This document shows positions 7,483 to 15,487 of a DNA stretch of 50,897 nucleotides, in pieces. The stretch's first letter is position 1, and each line of letters opens with the position of its first letter. The notes under the pieces were generated by a model. That model searched no databases and was not told the origin of the DNA. It worked only from the letters and a program-made list of their open reading frames with translations. The position numbers were made by a program, and so were the translations under genes. Source of the DNA: an uncultured Porphyromonadaceae bacterium (lineage in GTDB: Bacteria > Bacteroidota > Bacteroidia > Bacteroidales > Muribaculaceae); NCBI GenBank assembly GCA_900548875.1, contig URMA01000012.1, forward strand, positions 1-50,897, written 5' to 3'.

Positions 7483-8841
7483 TTATTTATGTATTGGCAA
7501 TCCCAACTCCCGTACATCCATCCATTTTTTGACAGAGATGGAGCGCAGAGAATCATATTTTGCAGGCGGTAATGTTTTTAAAGAGGTGCCTTTGAAATAT
7601 AAGGAATCAAGGGGGTTCATACATTCTTCAATTACATATATGGCTGCCAAAAATTCTTCAGATTGTTGGGTTTGTGATATGGGAGGATATTTTTTTGCAA
7701 TGGAATCTCGATATGTGCTGGTAAAATTACGGGCACGCCACCAGAACGGCCTTATGAATTCCTTATATTTTTGTTTTCTGGCAGAATCGATTGCTTCTTG
7801 ATATATTGGGGCAAGTTGCTTTCTGTAATAATTTCGCAGAGCCTCTCGATGTTGTTTTTCCTTGGCTATTCTGTCTTGTTCGGCCTGTTCGGTTTCTTGT
7901 GCATAGGTGGTGATGTTTTCCGCAATGCGTTTTTCGGTTTTGATGGAGTCCTGATGGGTTTGCGCTATGATTTTGTCTGTCGTTTTTTGATATACGGAGT
8001 CGATGCTTTGTGCTATGTGTCGTTCAATTTGTCTGGATTCTTGATGGCGGTTGATGCTTAAAAATATGAACAAACCGATAATGAGAATCATTGCGGCAAC
8101 TGAAGCCATGATGATGGGTTGACGTTCCTTTTGCTTGATGAGTTCGCGGAGCGCTTGTATGCTTTGGGGGCGTTCGGATGGGGATAGACTGCTGCAACTG
8201 CGAGCAATTTTCCGGTATTTCCGACCGCCAAAAATCAGATTTATCAGGCGGCCGAGAGTGAAAATGTCGGATGCTGCTCCAACAGAGCCGGAACCGTTAA
8301 GAATTTCGGGAGCTGTATATCCGTCAGAACCGCCGATATAGCCTTTGTAGGCGCTGTCGTTGCTTACCGAAAATCCAAAATCGATAATACGGGCCGCTTT
8401 GTTGCTGTTGACGATGATGTTGTCGGGCTTCAGGTCGTTGTGTATGATGCCGCGATGGTGCAGATAGTCCATTCCGTCGAGAATGTCGTTAAGCACAGCC
8501 TTACGCTCCCCCATAGTGGGATTGGATGCTACAAATTCGTCGAGCGTCAGTCCGTCGATATATTCCATGACGATGGCCGGTCCGACAGGTGTGTCAGGAA
8601 CAAAATCCAAAGTGCTGACAATGCACGGGTGACTGAGATTGCATGCCAGCTCATATTCCCGGCGAAGGATTTCGATCAGCATCGAATCGTTGGTTACAGG
8701 CGTTTTGAGGATTACATATTTTGTACCCTTCTGAGCCTGGTAGATGCGGAACATGCGTCCTTCGCTAATGATTCCCAGAACTGTAATGGCTGAGTTGGAG
8801 GCCGTCGCTTCCGAAAAGATGGGAGTGGAATATATTCTCAT
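7483..8841 (-). CDS. Membrane-anchored Hanks-type serine/threonine protein kinase
   Basis: 452 residues. The kinase domain (~20-240) shows the ATP-anchoring Lys (YVILK, K46), the catalytic loop HNDLKPDN (D136, N141) and the Mg-binding DFG (D154). The activation segment ends in APE (TAPEIL). The catalytic loop has HND instead of HRD, and the glycine-rich loop is degenerate (LGIISEG), but the key Lys and Asp residues are kept, so activity is plausible. A membrane helix (about 246-264) is followed by a ~185-residue helical/coiled-coil region outside the kinase domain, possibly a sensor. The gene is monocistronic with its own promoter, convergent with the envelope cluster. The phosphorylation target is unknown; the neighbouring MoxR/VWA operon is one candidate by proximity only. 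Confidence 0.92.
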   Translation of the reverse strand: MRIYSTPIFSEATASNSAITVLGIISEGRMFRIYQAQKGTKYVILKTPVTNDSMLIEILRREYELACNLSHPCIVSTLDFVPDTPVGPAIVMEYIDGLTLDEFVASNPTMGERKAVLNDILDGMDYLHHRGIIHNDLKPDNIIVNSNKAARIIDFGFSVSNDSAYKGYIGGSDGYTAPEILNGSGSVGAASDIFTLGRLINLIFGGRKYRKIARSCSSLSPSERPQSIQALRELIKQKERQPIIMASVAAMILIIGLFIFLSINRHQESRQIERHIAQSIDSVYQKTTDKIIAQTHQDSIKTEKRIAENITTYAQETEQAEQDRIAKEKQHREALRNYYRKQLAPIYQEAIDSARKQKYKEFIRPFWWRARNFTSTYRDSIAKKYPPISQTQQSEEFLAAIYVIEECMNPLDSLYFKGTSLKTLPPAKYDSLRSISVKKWMDVRELGLPIHK

Positions 8842-8910
8842 AGCATTACGTTGAATAATGGATTTGCCGTTAGCCCAATATGTATGGCATTCAGCAGTCC
8901 AATAATTCTA

Positions 8911-8942
8911 CAAATATAGCGAAAGGTGAGTGGAGAGACAAA
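8911..8942 (-). promoter_or_regulatory. Bacteroides-type promoter of the kinase gene
   Basis: Read on the minus strand: -33 TTTG at 8942-8939, a 20-bp spacer, and -7 TATATTTG at 8918-8911, a perfect match to TAnnTTTG. Transcription would start near 8905, giving a ~64-nt leader. Confidence 0.75.
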
Positions 8943-9063
8943 CGAAAACGAAGTTTTCAAGTTTGGCTATCCCGAACCGCATCCTATATTATCAAAATAT
9001 AGAGATAATAGGAGAGAATATAGTCAAACAAAAGTTTAAATTTCTGGTATGGAAGCGGAAGAA

Positions 9064-9642
9064 TTAGAGTTTCTCAAGAATGGTCAGCCCGTTGTCGAGT
9101 CCCATGGAATAGCGTTGGCACAGTTCGCCGCCATGTACAAGATTGTCGACAAACAGCGGGTAATGTTTCAGCATTATGCTGCATTCGAAACTGTCGCCGT
9201 TTTGCAGGGTAGCGTTTTTGCAGTCTATGGCTCTGAACGTGCGTCCTCCCTGAAATTCGACGATGCACACGCGGTCGGGCAGCCATCCGATGCGGAGCCG
9301 GTCACCCGGAACAAGTTCCTCGACCCTGATGGCAAGATGGTTCTTTATAATGTCGGATTCTTTGCGTGACATCTGTCTCAAATGGCAGCAGAATGCCTCC
9401 CAATGTTCGAAACCGATATAGCGGCAGAGCACGTCGAGCGTGCGGGTATAAGTGGTGTTATATCCTTTGATACTGCCCCACAGGCGGCGTAGGGTGTTGT
9501 CGGCCAGATGCTCGTTAGTGACACGTTCAATTTCCGCACCGAAAAGGGTAAAATCGGAGCGGCTTTCTATTTTGTGACCGAAACGCTTTTCTGCAGCTAA
9601 TTTCAGTGCTGCGATTTGTGGTAAATCTGTCTGTACTGCCAT
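9064..9642 (-). CDS. Hypothetical Bacteroidetes protein
   Basis: 192 residues, no signal peptide. The N-terminal ~90 residues are helical, with a conserved-looking core (NTLRRLWGSIKGYN, then RTLDVLCRYIGFEHWEAFC). I recognise this as a recurrent N-terminal unit of uncharacterised Bacteroidales proteins. The C-terminal ~80 residues are predicted beta (GDRLRIGWLPDRVCIVEFQG). A regulatory or scaffold role is possible but not shown. A TATCTTCG element (9658-9651) lies only 8 bp before the ATG, so the transcript may be nearly leaderless. It lies between the kinase gene and the MoxR/VWA operon, separated from both. Confidence 0.7.
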   Translation of the reverse strand: MAVQTDLPQIAALKLAAEKRFGHKIESRSDFTLFGAEIERVTNEHLADNTLRRLWGSIKGYNTTYTRTLDVLCRYIGFEHWEAFCCHLRQMSRKESDIIKNHLAIRVEELVPGDRLRIGWLPDRVCIVEFQGGRTFRAIDCKNATLQNGDSFECSIMLKHYPLFVDNLVHGGELCQRYSMGLDNGLTILEKL

Positions 9643-9713
9643 AGTAAATGCGAAGATAAATAATAATATTTATTCTCGCTATAAAAGAACCAAGAAGGAC
9701 CAAAAAAATGGAA

Positions 9714-10331
9714 CTACCTCAACAGGTATTGAATCATGGCATTTTTTTGAGTTATGACTATGTCGGACCTGTATTTTTCAGCCGTGGCATTTTCTCCCAA
9801 TAGTTCGCTGAGGTGTTTCCAGAAACTCTGCCGATGGTGCATGTGCTTTATGTGTGCCATTTCATGCATCATAACACAGTCGGACATTCGTTGAGGCATC
9901 AGTACAAGTATGGGCGACAGGGTTATATGTTTTTTGTAGTCGCATTGTCCGAGGACGTTCGTTCTCAGTTTGCGGACAGACACTCCGCTTGCTTTCAAAC
10001 CCTTGTCAAGTTCTATTTGGTGAAACCTTGGGGGCAGGTGGCGTTCGGCCATTGCAAGTATGAATTGCTTGATTTGTCGGCGCAGCCAATGCTGGAAATG
10101 AACTCGTTCGAAATCTGTGGCATCGGAATAGCAGATATGGAGCGTGTGTGAGCTGGTGCAACAAATGGCGATAGCGGTTTTCCGTACGGCATATACGGTT
10201 CGATCGGGAGCTACAAAGCAGGCTTCCGCCTGTAAAATCGGTTGATCCACCTTTTGCCATTTTACTTGCAGATAGGGGCTGCCAATTCGCGTGGATGGGT
10301 TGATGTGGAATGAGAGTTCTTCGAAAGTCAT
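9714..10331 (-). CDS. YgjP/WLM-type metallopeptidase-like protein (DUF45)
   Basis: 205 residues. The HExxH zinc motif HEMAH (H156, E157, H160), with the following IKHMHHRQSFW, is the signature of the YgjP/SprT-like (DUF45) metal-dependent hydrolases. I chose the ATG at 10331, which overlaps the TGA of the VWA gene as ATGA; the frame extends nine bases further only to a TTG. It is the third gene of the MoxR-VWA-YgjP operon, so it is co-expressed with that chaperone-like pair. The substrate is unknown. Confidence 0.88.
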   Translation of the reverse strand: MTFEELSFHINPSTRIGSPYLQVKWQKVDQPILQAEACFVAPDRTVYAVRKTAIAICCTSSHTLHICYSDATDFERVHFQHWLRRQIKQFILAMAERHLPPRFHQIELDKGLKASGVSVRKLRTNVLGQCDYKKHITLSPILVLMPQRMSDCVMMHEMAHIKHMHHRQSFWKHLSELLGENATAEKYRSDIVITQKNAMIQYLLR

Positions 10332-11665
10332 ATTGTCCAATATTTGTCTAAGACGTATTCATAACTGCCCACTCCGTCGGCGATGCTCAAGCCGTAGAAT
10401 CGAGTTCCTTTTTTCTGTTCTGCTTTAATTCTTTTCAAAGTGTCAGGTTTGGGAAGTGAAAAGTAAAAATCACTGATAATCAGAACGTCGGCCATCGAGA
10501 AGTTGTCGGTGCCCAATGTCTTCAACGCTTCGGCGAGCATCTGTTCACCATTGGTGCCGCCCGAGAAAGTGGAGGAAAAGAATTGCTCCACTTTGCGGAA
10601 CTGGCTCGGACGCGACAATTCAATATGCTGTTCGCGGACGGAGAAGGCGATGAGAAAACATTTCCGTTTTTCTTTTTTGACTATATCTATTATTTGAAAT
10701 GTCAGGGATTTCGCTATTTCGGCCGGCTTGCCTTCCATGGAACTGCTGGTGTCAATGGCAAGAATAATGGGGCCTTTTTCCATTCTCGGCTGAGGAAGAA
10801 GAGTATGGAAGGTTTTCAGCCTGTTGATAATGGGCGGCAGACTTGAGTATTGTTGAAGTTCCTTGTTGGCAAACCGTTTGTAGAATACCGGTTCGTCAAT
10901 CTGGGCATATTCGTAGGGCAGAAGAGAGGACAGGTCGTTGCCAACCGTTGTGCCGTCAATTTCCTGTCGGGTATTGGCATGGCGCAGCAGTACGGGCTCG
11001 TTGACAGTGACAGTCGTGTCTACGTCTTCGGTGTCGGTTTCGTGTTCACGGCCAATCTGTCGTACGATCTCGGTCAGAATCGGATATTTGTAGAACGTGT
11101 TGCTGATTTTTTTCCGCTGTCTGTAATCGTTCTGTCCGACACCGATGAAGATTTGCTTGTTGGGACCACTTCCTCGAAGCAGTCCCAGCTGTTTTCTTCT
11201 CAGTTTTGCTGCAGAGGCTTCCTTCCAGTTTTCTTCCATGGCGTTCAGAATCCGTTCGGCCGGTGTGTCGGCATCGTTGAGCAACTGTTCGTAGCCTTCC
11301 GTGTTGAATTGTTCTTTTGTGTAGTAGAATGTCAGCCATGATTTCACCTTCTGCCACAGTTGCCGTCTTTTGTCGTTGTCCGACTCAAAAAACTCCTGCA
11401 ACAGTTTTGTCTCCGCCGTATGGAATTGTTGGAACTCCAACAGGGTGGGCAAAATGGAACGGAAAAAATTGAGCAGGTTTTGGCGCAACACCTCTTTGTA
11501 GTCGTTGTCGGGCAGATTCCGTTTGTGCATGTTGAGTTGCGACGCCAAGTATTGCGAAATGGGGTCGTCGGCATACGTTTCCGGCAGCCGGCCGTGTTCT
11601 ATATACAGGTCGAACAGTTCCGAATAGTCGTCAATCTGTTGGTCGATGTTCTCGTTATATGTCAT
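10328..11665 (-). CDS. viaA: VWA-domain protein, ViaA-like partner of the MoxR ATPase
   Basis: 445 residues. The C-terminal von Willebrand A domain (from about 296) carries the MIDAS metal site DTSSS (D305, S307, S309), and later GGTNGEQM and DVLIISDFYF. The long helical N-terminal region is as in ViaA/CoxE-like proteins. Known RavA-ViaA pairs act together: the VWA protein binds the MoxR ATPase and stimulates it, with links to the assembly or protection of respiratory/iron-sulfur proteins. The ATG shares a base with the stop codon of the upstream ATPase gene (TAATG at 11667-11663), so translation is coupled. The symbol is given by analogy; orthology with the E. coli protein is not proven. Confidence 0.85.
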   Translation of the reverse strand: MTYNENIDQQIDDYSELFDLYIEHGRLPETYADDPISQYLASQLNMHKRNLPDNDYKEVLRQNLLNFFRSILPTLLEFQQFHTAETKLLQEFFESDNDKRRQLWQKVKSWLTFYYTKEQFNTEGYEQLLNDADTPAERILNAMEENWKEASAAKLRRKQLGLLRGSGPNKQIFIGVGQNDYRQRKKISNTFYKYPILTEIVRQIGREHETDTEDVDTTVTVNEPVLLRHANTRQEIDGTTVGNDLSSLLPYEYAQIDEPVFYKRFANKELQQYSSLPPIINRLKTFHTLLPQPRMEKGPIILAIDTSSSMEGKPAEIAKSLTFQIIDIVKKEKRKCFLIAFSVREQHIELSRPSQFRKVEQFFSSTFSGGTNGEQMLAEALKTLGTDNFSMADVLIISDFYFSLPKPDTLKRIKAEQKKGTRFYGLSIADGVGSYEYVLDKYWTI

Positions 11666-13275
11666 TACTGTTTTGTCTTTAGTGTATTGACTTTTACTTC
11701 CAGTGCGTTAATCGCTTTTTCCAGATTCTGGCAATAGCGTTTCAGGTTTGTCGTGTCGGTATTGTTTACAAACAGATTGCCGTTTTTGGCCAAAAGCAAT
11801 GATTTACGCTCTTCAAATTTTGTGCGAATTGCATACGCGCTTTCCTCAAAATGCAGGTTGGCAAGATTGGGTAGATATTGCTTGTTTATCAGCTTGTTTG
11901 TCCCGAGCAGACTGCTTCCGAATTTTGCTTTCTCCAGTTGATATTCCGTGTTGTCGATATAGACACTGTCTGCACCGCGTTTTAGCTTGACAGCCATCGG
12001 CCGATTTCCGGTTGTTGTGAGGTTCTGGATGCTTCGCAGTTGTTCGGCACTCATTTTGACATCCATTTTGCGGACTACGTAACCCTTCAGATTGTCGTCA
12101 TAGTAGATGATGCCGTCAGAGGGTTTGCTCAGTGACAGTTGTTCGTAGTTGTTGAGAAGGAAGTAGACTGTATCTGTTTGTTTCGCGCTCGTTGGAGGCA
12201 GCAATTTTGCATAGAAAAAGTGGTAGACCTGAAAAGCATCCCGGTTGTTCCCTTCTGCCTGCTGGGCGTTTTCCTCCGGTGCTTTCTGCATCCCTTTCGA
12301 CAAGTTGGCTATGCTTTTTTGGATGTCGGCAAACAGGCTTTCCATCACCAGTTGCGTGACCGGACGGATGCATTCCGCTTTGTTCCACAACATGTGTTGC
12401 AGAACCACAATGTCGCTCATGTCGACCTCGGTACGGCCGTTGAGAAACGCCGATGTTCTCAGCAGGTTGGCCGCTTTTTTCCAGCGCCGGTCGGAAATAT
12501 AGTAGTCCAACGGTTCTACATTCTCTCGTTTTCCCAATTGCCGGAGTCCGTGACGGATATAGGTAATTGCTTCCAGTATGGAGTCGGGCAGCTCCACATT
12601 TTCGCAGCAGCTTTTCCAGTCGGCAAGTGTGGCATTGTCGATTTGCAATTCACTTTTAATGTCTGTCAGACGCGTTTCCTTTTGGCGCATCATCCGATAG
12701 AAGGAATTTTCGTTTTCAATGCAGTTCGACACGACGCGTACCATGAAACGGTCCCACAACGCTTCAAGTCCCTCGTTTTCACGGGGCAATTCGTTGGAAG
12801 CCGCCACCAGCACTTTCAGCGGTAGCGGCTGTGTGGTCGGACCGTTATGAAACACTTTCTCGTTGATGGCCGTCAGTAAGGCATTCTGGATAGCCGGACC
12901 GGCTTTCCATATTTCGTCGAGAAACACGATGTCGGCCGTCGGCAGGAAGCCGTCGGTCGCTCGTTCGTAGCGGTCCTCTTCCTTTAGTTTCTTGATGGAA
13001 ACCGGACCGAAAATTTCATCAGGCGTCGAGAATCTCGACATCAGGTATTCAAACGACCGGCTGTCTTTGAACACTTGTTTCAGCCGTCGTGCCACAAGGC
13101 TCTTTCCCGTTCCCGGAGGTCCCAACAGGAACAGACTCTCCTCTGCGACTGCCGTCAGCAGTCCGAGTGCCAATATATAGTCCTTTTCCCAAATACCTTC
13201 GCTCATAGCCTTGATGAGCTGCTCAATTCTATTCTTGACAGGCATAGTTTCATTGTTTTTCTGTATCATCGCCAT
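11665..13275 (-). CDS. ravA: MoxR-family AAA+ ATPase, RavA-like
   Basis: 536 residues. Walker A is GPPGTGKS (52-59); Walker B is IVFLDEIW with D120/E121. Sensor and arginine-finger regions follow (KVLVAASNELP; ALWDRFMVRVV). The N-terminal ~300 residues are the MoxR AAA+ module; the last ~230 residues correspond to the RavA-specific discoidal/beta-rich extension. RavA-type proteins form hexamers that remodel partners together with ViaA. It is the first gene of a three-gene minus-strand operon. Upstream of it (13276-13424) is 149 bp with no gene and no clear TAnnTTTG match. A downstream in-frame ATG at 13269 is an alternative start. Confidence 0.9.
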   Translation of the reverse strand: MAMIQKNNETMPVKNRIEQLIKAMSEGIWEKDYILALGLLTAVAEESLFLLGPPGTGKSLVARRLKQVFKDSRSFEYLMSRFSTPDEIFGPVSIKKLKEEDRYERATDGFLPTADIVFLDEIWKAGPAIQNALLTAINEKVFHNGPTTQPLPLKVLVAASNELPRENEGLEALWDRFMVRVVSNCIENENSFYRMMRQKETRLTDIKSELQIDNATLADWKSCCENVELPDSILEAITYIRHGLRQLGKRENVEPLDYYISDRRWKKAANLLRTSAFLNGRTEVDMSDIVVLQHMLWNKAECIRPVTQLVMESLFADIQKSIANLSKGMQKAPEENAQQAEGNNRDAFQVYHFFYAKLLPPTSAKQTDTVYFLLNNYEQLSLSKPSDGIIYYDDNLKGYVVRKMDVKMSAEQLRSIQNLTTTGNRPMAVKLKRGADSVYIDNTEYQLEKAKFGSSLLGTNKLINKQYLPNLANLHFEESAYAIRTKFEERKSLLLAKNGNLFVNNTDTTNLKRYCQNLEKAINALEVKVNTLKTKQ

Positions 13276-13424
13276 TCTTCAACCCAGAGATTTATCGTTT
13301 AAAATCACCCGCGAAGATACAGCAAACATGCCTCAAATTCAGTTACAACCTTACGGTATTCGCATCAGTAAAAGATAAAAGTTTGTCTAGATTATGGTTA
13401 ATTCTACATCGGGGAATGCTGCCA

Positions 13425-14405
13425 TTAGAAAACGGTCGGAAGAATCCGGTCGCAGGTATTCACTTGTCCGACGAAGAGGCATTTTTGGCCGTTGTAGTAG
13501 CCGAGGTAGGAGATTTCGGAGTCGTTGTCGGTTACGGGGGTGACAAACCAAGTGTAGATTCCTTCCCAGCTTGTTTCTTCTCCACATCGTACTACGGCGT
13601 TTCCAATGAGTTTGTGATAGGATTTTGTCCATGAGTTCCCGATAAAAACAACGTCGCTGTTGTCGACAAGTTTTCGGTTGCCCAGACCTTTGTCGGTCAT
13701 AAAGGCTGCCATGAACACGTGAGGTGTTTTTTCGATAAACTGGCGAAATCTGGGAGATGAGGCTTTGGTAAACCGAGAGACGCTGTCGATGGGTGTCCAT
13801 TGGCTGTAAATGCCGTTGGGGGTGCGCAGGGCAGTTTCGCCAATGGTCATTGACTGCATGCCGTAGTAGCGGTCGATGGTGAAAGGCGTTTCGTTGAGGA
13901 AATGGTGCGAGGCATTTACCTGTATACTGTTGCCGTAAACGGTATAGTGGATTGTTTCGCGGCAAAACAGGTCGGTTGGTTTCAACGGGTCGAACAGCAG
14001 GTTAGTGACAATGATGTCGGCTCTCTTTGCCTGTAATGTTGTGTCGGATGTCAGTGTCGTGTTGTCGGCCTTGATGATTACATCCACAGTTTTTGCCGAG
14101 CGGCTTTTCCCGTCGGGAAGGAGGTGGTTGCCTCCGCACCAGCCGCGGCCTGAAATCAGAAACGGACCTATGTTGTCGCTTGTCGCTTCGTTTACCGTGA
14201 CGGAATCAACAGTGACCCGGCTGAATGAGAACAGACGGTTGGCCATGCAATGGCGGAAATCGTAGCTTATCGTGTGCGCCGTGTCGATGGCCGTAGCAAT
14301 GGTAAGAATGCTGTCGGACAAGGTTATGTGCATATTTGCCGCATTGGTTGACAAGGCGGCAAATATGCTAAACATGAATACCGTTATTTTCCTGAAGCCG
14401 GACAT
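13425..14405 (-). CDS. Secreted hypothetical protein of the PUL
   Basis: 326 residues from the ATG at 14405 (MSGFRKITVFMFSIFAALST), which gives a clear signal peptide. The frame extends 24 codons further upstream inside the previous gene, but without a credible start. The mature protein is beta-rich with many Thr/Ser/Asp residues, like a carbohydrate-active beta-sandwich, but no family is recognised. It overlaps the end of the DUF4855 gene by 22 bp and is the last gene of the minus-strand PUL operon. Confidence 0.75.
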   Translation of the reverse strand: MSGFRKITVFMFSIFAALSTNAANMHITLSDSILTIATAIDTAHTISYDFRHCMANRLFSFSRVTVDSVTVNEATSDNIGPFLISGRGWCGGNHLLPDGKSRSAKTVDVIIKADNTTLTSDTTLQAKRADIIVTNLLFDPLKPTDLFCRETIHYTVYGNSIQVNASHHFLNETPFTIDRYYGMQSMTIGETALRTPNGIYSQWTPIDSVSRFTKASSPRFRQFIEKTPHVFMAAFMTDKGLGNRKLVDNSDVVFIGNSWTKSYHKLIGNAVVRCGEETSWEGIYTWFVTPVTDNDSEISYLGYYNGQKCLFVGQVNTCDRILPTVF

Positions 14406-15478
14406 AGCTTGTCGTTTTTGCGTCGTTCGATGATGATTGATGCCAGTTCGTCCATTATCTTTTGATTTTCCGGACAAGGATTTTCTACCATATCAATAAG
14501 AGCCTTGCTTCCGGTGTAGTAGGCAATTGCCGACGTTTCAAATACCTTGTTGCGGCGGAAAGCGTCGATGTATGCCTGCATTCTGTCGTAAGAAGAATTC
14601 TCTGCCTGATAGAGAGCTTTGCTGTCGCATTCAAATTCCATGGCCATGCCGAGGTCGAGTGCAATTTTGCAGGCTTCGTCCAAGCGTGAGTCAGGGATGT
14701 CCTTCTTGAAAAAGTGGTTTGGCTGGTGGTAGACGATGTCAAAGCCCAGTTCTTTCCAACGGTCGTAGCCGCGTGCCTTGAAATAGGGAATCCATACAAA
14801 GTCGAGATTTTTTGCATGTACCAGTGGAGCGACATATTTGGTCAAGTCCTTTGTATGACAGATGTCTTCATCCACCCAGTAGAGTCCTACAAGTTCAAGG
14901 TTCTTATATCCGGCGTTTTGGAAACGGCTGACAAGCTGGTCGATGAACCATTTGACGGCCAGACTCTGGTCTTCATAGTTGTTGAAATCAAGTTTTTTCC
15001 CGTCCACGTTTCCCCAGTCGGTCTGACCGAAAAGCGGTGTCAGTAGCGACAGTACAATCTTGTGTTTGAATCCGGGTTCACCGATTAGATTTTTCTGTGT
15101 TTCGATGCATTTGTCGAGCGCATCCAGTGATTTCCCTTTTTCGAAAACGCGGTCGAGATACCATTCCCATTCCGTACGTTTTGCTTTCGTTGCACCATAT
15201 TGGGGAATAAACGTATTGCCTCGACCGTCGTTGAAGTCAAGAAAGAGGAAACCGTCGAACAACCAGTCCCGCTTTCCGTCTGCAAACGTGTGAGTGACGT
15301 ATGGGACGAACTGATCTTCCGTCCAGTCGATGCGTTTTGCTCCTCCCTGATATATGAGGGCCAGATCCCGGATTTTATAGGTGGGAAAATGTTTGTTCTC
15401 AGATTCTTGCGCCGAAACGACAGTTGGGTAGAGCAGGAGAATCGTTAATATTGACAGAAGGAATTTAATATTTTTCAT
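14384..15478 (-). CDS. DUF4855-like secreted protein (candidate glycoside hydrolase)
   Basis: 364 residues with a signal peptide (residues 1-23, ending VVSAQ). The sequence after it (DLALIYQGG..W), then FDGFLFLDFNDGRG, then the LEWYxDR-like segment TEWEWYLDRVF and GLYWVDEDI are the landmarks I associate with DUF4855, a TIM-barrel-like family found in Bacteroidetes PULs. Conserved acidic residues in WVDED and MEFECD are candidates for catalysis. The activity is unproven. It lies 9 bp after the GH3-SGNH gene and overlaps the next gene. Confidence 0.8.
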   Translation of the reverse strand: MKNIKFLLSILTILLLYPTVVSAQESENKHFPTYKIRDLALIYQGGAKRIDWTEDQFVPYVTHTFADGKRDWLFDGFLFLDFNDGRGNTFIPQYGATKAKRTEWEWYLDRVFEKGKSLDALDKCIETQKNLIGEPGFKHKIVLSLLTPLFGQTDWGNVDGKKLDFNNYEDQSLAVKWFIDQLVSRFQNAGYKNLELVGLYWVDEDICHTKDLTKYVAPLVHAKNLDFVWIPYFKARGYDRWKELGFDIVYHQPNHFFKKDIPDSRLDEACKIALDLGMAMEFECDSKALYQAENSSYDRMQAYIDAFRRNKVFETSAIAYYTGSKALIDMVENPCPENQKIMDELASIIIERRKNDKLCPASGK

Positions 15479-15487
15479 AATGGAATG

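Noticed and set aside
12139..12825. A 228-codon plus-strand ORF within the MoxR ATPase gene
   Set aside because: It is antisense to conserved AAA+ coding sequence with proper Walker motifs, and its residues are typical of a shadow frame.
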